10,546 bases of DNA, from NCBI GenBank assembly GCA_030765245.1, contig JAVCCX010000315.1, positions 1 through 10,546 of the forward strand, given 5' to 3'. Source of the DNA: Candidatus Zophobacter franzmannii (GTDB lineage Bacteria > Cloacimonadota > Cloacimonadia > Cloacimonadales > JAFGVF01). The notes under the pieces are model-generated. The model searched no databases. It was not told where the DNA came from and saw nothing but the letters and a program-made list of their open reading frames with translations. The position numbers and the translations under genes are program-made. Positions 1 through 8,200 of this stretch are shown piece by piece (position 1 is the stretch's first letter; each line of letters begins with the position of its first letter).

Positions 1-1
1 G

Positions 2-358
2 AATATTGTTCTGGATAAAAATGGTGGACCTAACCATGTAGGTAACTTCTGCGGAGCTCCTATAATGATAGATTCAGACAAGCAGTTTGTTTACTACACT
101 CCGATTTTTCATATCCTGTCTCAATTCAGCAGAACTATAAGACCTGGTGATATCGCTGTTCAAACTGAGAAAACAATCCCTGAACTTGATAACGATACGA
201 TTCATACATGTGCGACTATTAATAATGATGGATTGTTGAGTGTGCAAATTCTTAATACATCGAATGGTGCAATTGATTATAATCTCCAAATTGGAGAACA
301 ATACTGTCCAGTAACTATCAAGGCAAATGCGTTGCAAACAGTGAGGATACAGCTGTGA
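2..358 (+). CDS. GH30 family glycoside hydrolase, C-terminal fragment
   Basis: The 118 residues visible are the end of a larger enzyme whose start lies before the window. The frame is open from base 2. The segment opens with NIVLDKNGGPNHVGNFC, which resembles the final strand and loop of the GH30 barrel. It continues with a small beta domain containing YYTPIFHILSQFSRTIRPGD, close to the 'Y..P.Y..IGHFSKFIRPG' stretch typical of GH30 beta-glucosidases and beta-1,6-glucanases. Both catalytic glutamates would lie upstream, so activity cannot be judged. In this neighbourhood a beta-1,6-glucanase that removes laminarin side branches is the most sensible role, but GH30 also includes glucosylceramidases and other beta-glucosidases. 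The TGA stop overlaps the GTG start of the next gene (GTGA), so the two are probably cotranscribed and translationally coupled. The family call is from recalled motifs. Confidence 0.8.
   Translation, partial: NIVLDKNGGPNHVGNFCGAPIMIDSDKQFVYYTPIFHILSQFSRTIRPGDIAVQTEKTIPELDNDTIHTCATINNDGLLSVQILNTSNGAIDYNLQIGEQYCPVTIKANALQTVRIQL
341..347 (+). promoter_or_regulatory. Ribosome binding site supporting a GTG start
   Basis: GTGAGGA contains the GAGG core and lies 7-8 bases before the GTG at 355. It supports GTG as the start of the GH17 lipoprotein. The first in-frame ATG lies far downstream, past the lipoprotein signal and the start of the catalytic domain. Confidence 0.6.
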
Positions 359-1479
359 AAAGAGAATTTATAAAAGGGATACTAATTCTCATAGCCATAA
401 TTATCCTTAGTTCGTGCAATATCAACAATAGTTTTAAGTCAATATCAGAAATCAGAATTTCACTTGAGTCAGATGTACTGATTGATAGCGAAAAGCCTTT
501 TAAAATACGAGAGTTTAAGCCCTATTTAAATGATCAGTGGATTGGCAAAGCAATATCATACGGTTGTTACCGTAAAGGTCAGGCACCATGGGGAACGGGT
601 CCATCAGATGTGGAGATAAAGCAAGATCTTAACATTATCTCAGCATATTGGAATCTTATTCGAATTTATAATGCTGATAATGATACCGAAAGGATTCTGG
701 AGTCGATTAAGGAACACAGTTTTCCTGTTAAAGTTATGCTCGGAATCTGGTTGGAAAAGGAATCTGAAAACAGCATAGGGAAAGAGGGAAATGTCAATAA
801 TGTGCTTCGGGGTATTGAATTAGCCAGAAAATATCCTGAGATTGTGATAGCAGTCAATGCGGGTAATGAGACCCAAGTTTACTGGTCCGGACATCGAATG
901 GAGAGTGCAAACCTTCTTAAATATATTCGAGTTGTCCGTAATAATATAGCTCAACCTGTAACAACTGCAGATGATTACAACTTCTGGAATAAATCTGAAA
1001 GCAAACAGATCGCATCTGAAGTTGATTTCATAGTTACACATATCTACCCACTCTGGAACAGCAAACTACTTAATGAATCTATCAGCTGGATGAGTAAAGA
1101 GTTAGCTGTTATCAATAGCTTGCATGAAGACAAGTCCATTATTTTAGGTGAGATAGGATGGGCAACAAACTATAATCCTGAGAAGAAAGGGCAGGGACAG
1201 CAAGGTACACTTATAAAGGGTGATGTTAGTCTGCAAACTCAAGGAGAGTTTCTAATCATGCTTGATAAGTGGATTGAAGCAAATAGAACAACAACCTTCC
1301 TGTTTGAAGCTTTTGATGAGCTTTGGAAAGGTGGGGCTGAAAATACTGGTTCAAATGAAATAGAGAAGAATTGGGGTGCCTTTTATGAGAATAGGGAACC
1401 CAAACAATCGTTTATTAACTATCAGAAATATGTGAATGAACATAATCAAAAAATTCGTCATGGAGGAAACAATGAATAG
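355..1479 (+). CDS. GH17 endo-beta-1,3-glucanase-like lipoprotein
   Basis: This predicted outer-membrane or periplasmic lipoprotein of 374 residues most likely cleaves beta-1,3-glucan internally. Residues 1-20 form a basic then hydrophobic signal ending in a lipobox, LSSC, with Cys21 as the lipidation site. After a linker of about 40 residues comes a barrel domain with GH17 hallmarks. These are WNLIRIYNAD (99-108), VNAGNE (167-172) with Glu172 as likely acid/base, TTADDYNFW (203-211), DFIVTHIYPLW (224-234), GEIGWAT (265-271) with Glu266 as likely nucleophile, and FLFEAFDELWKG (315-326). The order and spacing fit bacterial GH17 enzymes, so the domain looks intact. The start is GTG within the previous gene's stop (GTGA), and the end overlaps the next gene by 8 bases, so it sits inside an operon. 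Some bacterial GH17 members are transglycosylases, so the exact reaction is inferred. Confidence 0.88.
   Translation: MKREFIKGILILIAIIILSSCNINNSFKSISEIRISLESDVLIDSEKPFKIREFKPYLNDQWIGKAISYGCYRKGQAPWGTGPSDVEIKQDLNIISAYWNLIRIYNADNDTERILESIKEHSFPVKVMLGIWLEKESENSIGKEGNVNNVLRGIELARKYPEIVIAVNAGNETQVYWSGHRMESANLLKYIRVVRNNIAQPVTTADDYNFWNKSESKQIASEVDFIVTHIYPLWNSKLLNESISWMSKELAVINSLHEDKSIILGEIGWATNYNPEKKGQGQQGTLIKGDVSLQTQGEFLIMLDKWIEANRTTTFLFEAFDELWKGGAENTGSNEIEKNWGAFYENREPKQSFINYQKYVNEHNQKIRHGGNNE
1462..1467 (+). promoter_or_regulatory. Ribosome binding site fixing the start at 1472
   Basis: GGAGGA lies just before the ATG at 1472 and inside the coding end of the GH17 gene. It favours this ATG over the upstream in-frame ATG at 1436. 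The chosen start also puts the hydrophobic signal peptide at the very N terminus. Confidence 0.75.
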
Positions 1480-3775
1480 TAAAGGTAGCGTATTTTTTCT
1501 TTTGGTTTTTTTGTCACTCTTAATAGGGTTACATGCGCAAACAACAACAATAGATTTTGAATCAGGGGATTCAGGAACAAATTGGGCATGGACTGTTACA
1601 GAAAACGGTTCAAATCCAGCTTTAACTTTCCCGGTAAATCCGGATAATACAGGTGACAATACATCTGCAACGGTTGCTCAATTTACTGCTGAGGATGCAG
1701 GAAATCCATGGGCTCTCTGCTATACAGATGATATTGATCTATTTGAGTTTGATGCAACTAATAGTATGGTTAGTATTATGGTTTATAAACCCGCTGTTAG
1801 CCCTGTAGCCATTAAATTTGAAGGTTTAAGTCTTCCGGTGGAGATTCAGATATCAAACACATTAATTGACCAATGGGAACAGATAGACTTTGATTTTTCA
1901 AGTTCAATTGGCAACACTTACAATAGATTAGTTATTATCCCTGACTTTGCAGACAGATCTCAGGATAACATCATCTATTTTGATAACATAGTAGTACCCG
2001 AAGAGAATATAATTCCAGCTATTAATGATGCTAGTTTAAGTGATCTATTAGTTGATGGTTCTACTATTGATGGATTTGATACCGATATATATATCTATAA
2101 TGTTGAACTTGCAGACGGCACAACGACAGTGCCGACACTAACTGCAACGACAACCATTCCTAATGCTTCTTACCAAGTAAATGATGCTGCTGTATTACCA
2201 GGGACATCAGAAGTAGTAGTAACTGCTGAAGATGGTATTACAATACTTACATATAGTATTGCATTCACAATTTCTCAACCGGTTGTATTAGATACTCCGG
2301 CTCCAACCCCGGATGAGTTACAGGAAGATGTAATTTCAATCTATAGTGATTCATATACTGATATTGCAGGAACCAACTTCAATCCATTCTGGGGACAATC
2401 AACTCAGGTAAGTTTTGAAGATGTGAATGGTAACAATATGATGAAGTATGATACTTTCAATTATCAGGGAACCCAGTTGAACGGTAATCAGGATCTATCG
2501 CTAATGGAATATGTTCATATAGATGTTTGGACAGAAGATGCAACAGTTGTGTTATTCTCTCCAATTAGTATCACAACAGGAGAGCATTTAGTATCTCTTA
2601 CACCAATCAATATTGGTTCATGGAATAGTTACGATATCCCTTTAACGGATTTTGTTGGCATGACATTTATTGATATCCATCAGCTTAAGTTTGATGGTCA
2701 AGCTGGAGTAACACCATCAACAATCTATCTTGACAATATCTATTTCTGGAAAGCACCTGTAGTTGCTGGCTCAGATGCTACCCTTGCAGATCTTCTCGTC
2801 GGTGGCACTACTATCGCCGGTTTCTCATCAATAATTCTAAGTTATGATTATGAACTTGCAAATGGCACACCAAGGATACCAACAATCACTGCTACTACAA
2901 ACGATCCTAATGCAAGCTATGTAGTAAACAATCCGGCATCAGTTCCGGGTGCAAGTGCAATTGTTGTTACAGCAGATGATAATATAACAGTTTTAACTTA
3001 TACAATAAACTTCACATATGCTGCTGCGACTCCTGTCACTCCTGCTCCTACACCAACAGCAGATAGTACTAATGTAATTTCGTTATACAGTGATGCTTAT
3101 CAAGATGTTACAGTAGATACTTGGTCCGCAGTTTGGGATCAAGCAGATGTTGTAGATGAACTAATCAATACTGATAATGTTAAACTCTATACAAACTTTG
3201 TTTATGCGGGTATTGAGTTTACCTCCCAAACTATTGATGCAACCTCAATGACTCATTTCCATATGGATGTATGGACTCCGGACGATACTTCCGCACCTTC
3301 AGAGTTCAAGGTAAAACTTGTTGATTTCGGAACTGACGGATCCTGGGGTGGTGGTGATGATGTTGAGCATGAACTGATATTCGGTGAGGCTACACTGAAT
3401 ACTGAATCATGGGTTAGTCTTGATATCCCTTTAACAGATTTTATCAATCTTACAACTTCTGGTCATTTAGCTCAATTGATCATCTCTGGAACTCCTAATA
3501 CAGTATATGTAGATAATGTATACTTCTACACTGACAATCCTGTTGCTCTTGGGATTCCTCAGAATGTAGCTGTGCTATTTGCTGGAACTGATATAACAAT
3601 ATCCTGGGATGAAGTCTCAGGTGCAACATCTTATGTTGTTTATGAATCAGATACCCCTAATGGAGCTTATAGCACTGTTATAGGTGGAAGTTATATTGGA
3701 ACGAGTTGGACAGGCATTGCTCAATCAAATAGAAGATTCTATATTGTAAAAGCAGCTAATGTTCCAGTTAGATAG
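1472..3775 (+). CDS. Secreted multi-module protein, putative beta-glucan binding
   Basis: This exported protein of 767 residues has no recognisable catalytic domain. Residues 1-22 are a signal peptide (cleavage near HAQ). The modules in order are: module A, 25-178 (beta-sandwich-like, with WAWTV and ending IIYFDNI); a cadherin-like beta-sandwich repeat, 185-268 (LSDLLVDGSTIDGF to TAEDGITILTYSIAFTI); module B copy 1, 273-428 (ending IYLDNIYFW); a second cadherin-like repeat, 432-516; module B copy 2, 522-687 (with GGDDVEHEL at 627-635); and a C-terminal fibronectin type III-like domain, about 693-762. Pro/Thr/Ala-rich linkers (TPAPTP) precede the B modules. Similar modules accompany GH16 laminarinases in marine Bacteroidetes, as far as I recall, so glucan binding is a reasonable inference but unproven. 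No C-terminal sorting domain is present, unlike the paralogue that follows. It overlaps the GH17 gene by 8 bases. The boundaries are estimates from internal repetition. Confidence 0.82.
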   Translation: MNSKGSVFFLLVFLSLLIGLHAQTTTIDFESGDSGTNWAWTVTENGSNPALTFPVNPDNTGDNTSATVAQFTAEDAGNPWALCYTDDIDLFEFDATNSMVSIMVYKPAVSPVAIKFEGLSLPVEIQISNTLIDQWEQIDFDFSSSIGNTYNRLVIIPDFADRSQDNIIYFDNIVVPEENIIPAINDASLSDLLVDGSTIDGFDTDIYIYNVELADGTTTVPTLTATTTIPNASYQVNDAAVLPGTSEVVVTAEDGITILTYSIAFTISQPVVLDTPAPTPDELQEDVISIYSDSYTDIAGTNFNPFWGQSTQVSFEDVNGNNMMKYDTFNYQGTQLNGNQDLSLMEYVHIDVWTEDATVVLFSPISITTGEHLVSLTPINIGSWNSYDIPLTDFVGMTFIDIHQLKFDGQAGVTPSTIYLDNIYFWKAPVVAGSDATLADLLVGGTTIAGFSSIILSYDYELANGTPRIPTITATTNDPNASYVVNNPASVPGASAIVVTADDNITVLTYTINFTYAAATPVTPAPTPTADSTNVISLYSDAYQDVTVDTWSAVWDQADVVDELINTDNVKLYTNFVYAGIEFTSQTIDATSMTHFHMDVWTPDDTSAPSEFKVKLVDFGTDGSWGGGDDVEHELIFGEATLNTESWVSLDIPLTDFINLTTSGHLAQLIISGTPNTVYVDNVYFYTDNPVALGIPQNVAVLFAGTDITISWDEVSGATSYVVYESDTPNGAYSTVIGGSYIGTSWTGIAQSNRRFYIVKAANVPVR
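1544..2005 (+). repeat. Module A, copy 1 (shared with 3857-4318)
   Basis: This segment encodes residues 25-178 of the first modular protein and is matched along its whole length by the N-terminal module of the next gene. Shared blocks include WAWTV, TDDID.FEF, MVYKP, KFEG, IGNTY.RL and IPDFA.R. The similarity is a protein-level duplication. Confidence 0.85.
2288..2755 (+). repeat. Module B, copy 1 (divergent)
   Basis: This segment encodes residues 273-428. It keeps the frame of module B: a proline-rich lead-in, VISIYSDSYTD, a WG/WD tryptophan, HIDVWT, SYDIPLTDF and IYLDNIYF. It lacks the GGDDVEHEL acidic loop found in the other two copies and is shorter there. Confidence 0.8.
3035..3532 (+). 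repeat. Module B, copy 2
   Basis: This segment encodes residues 522-687. It closely matches copy 3 in the next gene, with VISLYSDAY, KLYTNFVYAGIEFTS, TIDAT, DMWTPD/DVWTPD, GGDDVEHEL, SLDIPLTDF, LAQLIISG and VYVDNVYFY. Copies 2 and 3 resemble each other more than either resembles copy 1. Confidence 0.85.
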
Positions 3776-3796
3776 GAACTTTAGCTTGGAGAAAAT

Positions 3797-5152
3797 ATGA
3801 AAAAGAATATAATAACAATCTTTATAATAATGATGAGTGCAGTTATATTTGCACAGTATGTCAATGTTGATTTTGAACCAGGAAGTCTTGGTGCAGAATG
3901 GGCTTGGACAGTAGGTGATAATGGAGATAATCCACCGGTTGAATTTGTTGCTAATCCCAACACAACAGGTATAAACTCTTCAACCAATAGTGCTATGTTT
4001 ACTGCCAGACAAGGCGGACAAGCTTGGGCTCTATGCTTCACCGATGATATTGACCCATTTGAGTTTAATGCAAACAACTCAATTATAACTATAATGGTTT
4101 ACAAACCGGTTGTAAGTAATATTGCTGTTAAGTTTGAAGGTACAAGCGCACCATTTGAACTCCAGTCTGCTAACACATTGATAAATCAATGGGAGGAAAT
4201 TACATTTGATTTCTCCGGTTCAATTGGAAACACATATAGTCGCTTAATAGTGATTCCTGATTTTGCAATCAGAACAGAGGACCATATTCTCTACCTTGAT
4301 AACATCCAGTTACCTGAAAGTAATGTGGACCCTGTTCCTGAACCAGCTACTGCAGCTCCTTTCCCAATGCATCCAAGTGATAGTGTTATCTCTTTATTCA
4401 GTAATGCTTATACTGATAATGCTGTAAATACATGGTCAGCAGATTGGGATAGTGCGGACGTAAGTGATGTACAAATTCAGGGTGATGATGTGAAGCTTTA
4501 TACAAACCTATCATTTGCAGGTATTGAGTTTACATCCAGCACAATTGATGCAACAGCGTTAGATTACTTTCATATCGATATGTGGACTCCTGACACAATA
4601 GTGAATCCGGAAGAATTGAGAATCAAACTCATTGATTTTGGTGCTGATGATGCTTGGAGTGGTGGAGACGATGTGGAACATGAGCTTTCATTCTTTGATG
4701 ACATAATCATCGCGGATTCATGGATAAGCCTGGATATACCTCTTAGTGATTTCACAGTACTAACAACAAGAGCAAACCTAGCACAGTTAGTAATCTCCGG
4801 AGACCCAAATACTCTCTATGTTGATAACCTCTACTTCTATGATATGCCATTGGATGTAGATGAAGAGACTGGTGGAGTGTCAAATGCAGTTTATCGTTTA
4901 GGTGGAAACTATCCTAATCCGTTTAATCCTACAACAAACATTAACTACTCATTGAGTAAACCGGGTAATGTAACTCTGAAGGTTTACGATGTAAAAGGTA
5001 GATTAGTTGAAACTCTTGTTGATGGATACAAATCAGCAAGTTCACATAATGTTGGATGGAACGCAGTTAATGTCGCTTCCGGGATATACTTCTACTCACT
5101 TTCAGTGAACAACAGATCAATTGAAACAAGACAAATGGTTCTACTTAAATAG
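3797..5152 (+). CDS. Secreted modular protein with T9SS-type C-terminal sorting domain
   Basis: This exported protein of 451 residues is a shorter relative of the preceding gene's product. Residues 1-19 are a signal peptide (cleavage near IFA-Q). Module A spans about 21-174 and module B about 190-348, including GGDDVEHEL at 289-297 and the closing strand TLYVDNLYFY. Residues 367-451 form a C-terminal beta domain that opens with NYPNPFNPTTNINYSL. It continues with VTLKVYDVKGRLVETLVDG and ends in GIYFYSLSVNNR followed by a short basic tail. This is the FlgD-like/type IX secretion sorting domain seen across the FCB group, and it suggests cell-surface attachment or release. There is no catalytic domain. 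A role as a surface glucan-binding protein is inferred from the shared modules and the operon. The start is ATG with GGAG at 3788-3791, 21 bases after the previous stop, and a terminator follows directly. Relative to its neighbour it lacks both cadherin-like repeats, one B module and the fibronectin-like domain. Confidence 0.87.
   Translation: MKKNIITIFIIMMSAVIFAQYVNVDFEPGSLGAEWAWTVGDNGDNPPVEFVANPNTTGINSSTNSAMFTARQGGQAWALCFTDDIDPFEFNANNSIITIMVYKPVVSNIAVKFEGTSAPFELQSANTLINQWEEITFDFSGSIGNTYSRLIVIPDFAIRTEDHILYLDNIQLPESNVDPVPEPATAAPFPMHPSDSVISLFSNAYTDNAVNTWSADWDSADVSDVQIQGDDVKLYTNLSFAGIEFTSSTIDATALDYFHIDMWTPDTIVNPEELRIKLIDFGADDAWSGGDDVEHELSFFDDIIIADSWISLDIPLSDFTVLTTRANLAQLVISGDPNTLYVDNLYFYDMPLDVDEETGGVSNAVYRLGGNYPNPFNPTTNINYSLSKPGNVTLKVYDVKGRLVETLVDGYKSASSHNVGWNAVNVASGIYFYSLSVNNRSIETRQMVLLK
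3857..4318 (+). repeat. Module A, copy 2
   Basis: This segment encodes residues 21-174 of the second modular protein and is the partner of 1544-2005. It ends with ILYLDNIQLP, which corresponds to IIYFDNIVVP in copy 1. Confidence 0.85.
4364..4840 (+). repeat. Module B, copy 3
   Basis: This segment encodes residues 190-348 of the second modular protein, immediately before the linker to the sorting domain. It is most similar to copy 2 (3035-3532), including the GGDDVEHEL loop and the LAQLVISGDPNTLYVDN ending. Confidence 0.85.
4895..5149 (+). other. T9SS/FlgD-like C-terminal sorting domain
   Basis: This segment encodes the last 85 residues of the second modular protein. The NYPNPFNPTT opening, the KVYDVKGRLV strand and the GIYFYSL strand near the end are the usual marks of this domain. 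It is the strongest clue to the type of organism. Confidence 0.85.
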
Positions 5153-5159
5153 ACTTAAC

Positions 5160-5196
5160 AATCAGCCAATACAACCGTGTTGGCTGATTTCCTTTT
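5160..5196 (+). terminator. Rho-independent terminator after the secreted-protein genes
   Basis: AATCAGCCAA (5160-5169) and TTGGCTGATT (5180-5189) form a perfect 10-base-pair stem around a 10-base loop. The stem is followed by a pyrimidine tract, TTTCCTTTT. It begins 8 bases after the stop codon of the upstream gene, as expected for a transcript end. The T tract is interrupted by CC, so termination may be partial and allow read-through to the phosphorylase gene. Confidence 0.8.
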
Positions 5197-5210
5197 AATC
5201 TATAATAAAT

Positions 5211-5216
5211 AAGGGG
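5211..5216 (+). promoter_or_regulatory. Ribosome binding site of the phosphorylase gene
   Basis: AAGGGG lies 6 bases before the ATG at 5223 and only 3 bases before an adjacent in-frame GTG at 5220. The spacing favours the ATG as the start. Confidence 0.6.
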
Positions 5217-5222
5217 ATAGTG

Positions 5223-8200
5223 ATGAATCCTACCAAAAATGATAAATTTAGACTTAATGATAATGGAGAATTCGTGATTTCGGATTACAACTCATCGAAG
5301 TTATTCTCTAGCTTTTTTCCTGGAGTGGCAGGGAAGGAGGGTATCCCGATGTGGTTGTTCTATGTTAACCGTGGACAATGTGTATGCAGTATGGGGATTG
5401 AAGGTAAAGATAAACCTATTATGGAGTTCCTACCTGCAAATTGGGCATATAACCTGGTTTCATCTCAAGGTTTCAGAACATTCCTCAAGTTTAAAAGCAA
5501 AGATACTTATGCTTTCTATGAACCATTCCAGAGAGAACTGCAGAATGAAGAGATGCTGATTGAGCAGAAGATGATTATCAAGCCTGCCGGATTGACTCTT
5601 ATTGAAACTAATCGGTCATTACAACTCAGATTCATCGTTGAGTATAATAATGTCCCACAAGATACATATGCCGGTCTGATTCGTGAATTGAAGATTGAAA
5701 ACTTGAGCGATAGTTCAATCAATTTTGACCTTATGGATGGTTTGCCATTGATAATTCCCTACGGATTAGATAATAATGGATTGAAGTTTATGAGACGACT
5801 GTTTGAAGCTTTTGTAGAAGTTACTAATTCTGAGACTAAAGTACCATTCTTCAAAGGTAAGGTCGAACCTTCTGATAGACCTGATGTAGTCAGGATTAAA
5901 AAGGGTAATTTCTATCTTGGGTTTACACACGAACAGGATAATTTTGAGTTAGTGACCCCAGTTGTAGATCCGGTTAAGATTTTCGGTAACAGGGGTGATT
6001 ACAAGGTCCCTGAGATGTTCCTTAAAGGATCGACTAAAGAGATGTTGAAGGATCAAGTACTTGAAAATAGGCTTCCGTCAGCTATGGGCATTATGAATGT
6101 CGCCATAAAGGCAGGGGATTCCTTTAAATATACATCTGTTATAGGACATGCGGAATCAGTTGATGAATTGAACAATCTTGTGCCAATGATCACTTCTCCT
6201 AAGTATATAGAACAGAAGAAACAGGAAAATGCTGAATTGGTTGATAGACTTACCCAAAACAACTTTATCTGTAGTGAAGAAGCAAGCTTGGATTACTATG
6301 CCAGACAAAACTTCCTTGATAACGCTCTTCGTGGGGGTTTCCCATATACTATTCAAGGAACAAATAGCTCAACAACAATCCACTTGTATTCACGAAAACA
6401 TGGAGACCTGGAAAGAGATTATAATGATTATAGGCTTACACCAACTCAATATTCACAGGGTAACGGTAACTTTAGAGATGTGAACCAAAATCGCAGGAGT
6501 GATCTTTTCTTTAATCCGGATGTTAAGGATAGCAATATTGAGCATTTCTACAATCTTATCCAATTGGATGGTTTTAATCCGTTGGTAATTAAAGAGATTA
6601 GATTTGCAGTTAAAGATTTTGATTATTTGGAATCAGTTCTTAGCAAACATATAGATAATGCCAAGATTGGATTCGTGGAAGAGTATCTCAGAAACCCATT
6701 TACACCAGGTGAGTTACTATCTTACCTAAAAGAAAATTGGATAGAAATATCAACAAGTACAGAAGGTTTCATTGGTGACTTAACCGGGATTTGCATTAAA
6801 AAGTTTGATACAGCTTATGGTGAAGGATACTGGTCTGACCATTGGACATATAACCTTGATCTACTTGAAAACTATCTCGCTTTCTATCCGGAAGAGAGAT
6901 ACAATCTTCTCTTCAACAAGAAAGAATACACGTACTATGATAATCCCCATCTTGTAGTCCCACGAGAAGACAAGTATGTAATCTGGGATGAAAATCTAAT
7001 GCAGCTTAATAGTGTTGTATTTGATGAAGAGAAGGAAGAACTCATCAATCAGCGCTTGATTGATCGTAACAAAGTTCATACAGATTATGGTAAGGGTGAA
7101 GTTTACACAACAACTCTATTCAATAAGATGCTCTGCCTGATTACTAATAAGCTAGCTTCTTTAGATGGCTCCGGGGTTGGAATTGAGATGGAGTCAAATA
7201 AGCCTAATTGGTATGATGCATTAAATGGACTACCCGGTTTGTTTGGTTCCAGTTTAAGTGAAACTCTCGAAGTGAAGCGTCATATCCTTTTCATGTTACA
7301 TTCACTTAGTGAAGGGAAAGGGATAACAAGCTCATTTGCTTTACCTGAAGAACTTCACAATTTTGCTCTGTCGCTACTGGAATTGCTTAATTCTAATCTT
7401 ACACCTTTTACTTACTGGGATAGTGCCACAACCATGAAGGAGCAGTATCGAACGACAACCAGATTAGGTATCAGCGGAAATGAAATGCAGATATCATTTG
7501 AGCAAGTAATATCTTTGTTGAAGGCAGGTTTAAAGAGAGTTGAAGATGGTATATCCAGAGCTTGGAACAAAGAGCAGAATGTAATCTCAACATACTTCAT
7601 TAATAAAGTCATTAAGCATGAATTGATCTATACAATAGCTTCCAATGGTGAACAGGTTGTGAAAAGAAATGTAAAAGGTTTACCATGTTTCAAGGCTCTT
7701 AAATTTGAACTGATTCACCTTCCTCTATTCCTTGAGGGTCCTGTACATTTTCTTCGAACCTGTGAGGATAGAACAATATCACAAAAGCTTGTACAAAACA
7801 TTCGGTTGAGTGGATTGTTTGATTCAAAACTGAAGATGTACAAGGTGAATGAATCTCTTAAGGATCAACCATTGGAGATTGGTAGAGCACGTACTTTCTC
7901 ACCAGGATGGTTTGAAAATGAATCTATCTGGTTACATATGGAGTATAAGTATATGCTGGAAGTTCTCAGGAATGAGCTTCATGAGGAATTCTTCGATGAT
8001 TTCAAGAATGTATTTATTCCATTCCTCAAACCGGAGATCTATGGAAGAAGTATACTTGAAAACTCCTCTTTCATAGTAAGTAGTGGTAACCCTGATTCAT
8101 CAATCCACGGAAATGGTTTTGTTGCCCGTTTAAGCGGAGCAACAGCAGAATTTATCAGCATACTGATGCATATGGCAACAGGAAGAACTCCTTTCTCAAT

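Noticed and set aside
1436..1471. In-frame upstream ATG as start of the first modular protein
   Set aside because: It would add 12 residues before the signal peptide and lacks a ribosome binding site, while GGAGGA stands at the right distance from the ATG at 1472.
3781..4077. Open frame on the minus strand opposite the second modular protein
   Set aside because: It lies wholly inside a well-supported gene, has no ribosome binding site or family resemblance, and arises opposite conserved module A codons. The same reasoning excludes the other minus-strand frames in the window.
1544..4840. Repeated DNA as a mobile element or CRISPR-like array
   Set aside because: The repeats are coding, in frame, and diverged at synonymous and amino acid positions. 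They are protein modules without terminal inverted repeats, transposase or regular spacers.
4895..5149. Flagellar hook protein FlgD
   Set aside because: The domain is FlgD-like in fold only. Its position at the C terminus of an exported modular protein with the NYPNPFNP motif fits a secretion sorting domain, and no flagellar gene is nearby.
5201..5206. TATAAT as a -10 promoter element for the phosphorylase gene
   Set aside because: The hexamer is perfect but no good -35 lies 16-18 bases upstream, and the predicted transcript would begin at the ribosome binding site itself. In AT-rich sequence this match is weak evidence.
5220..5222. GTG as start of the phosphorylase gene
   Set aside because: It is only 3 bases from the AAGGGG site, and the next codon is an ATG at a better distance.
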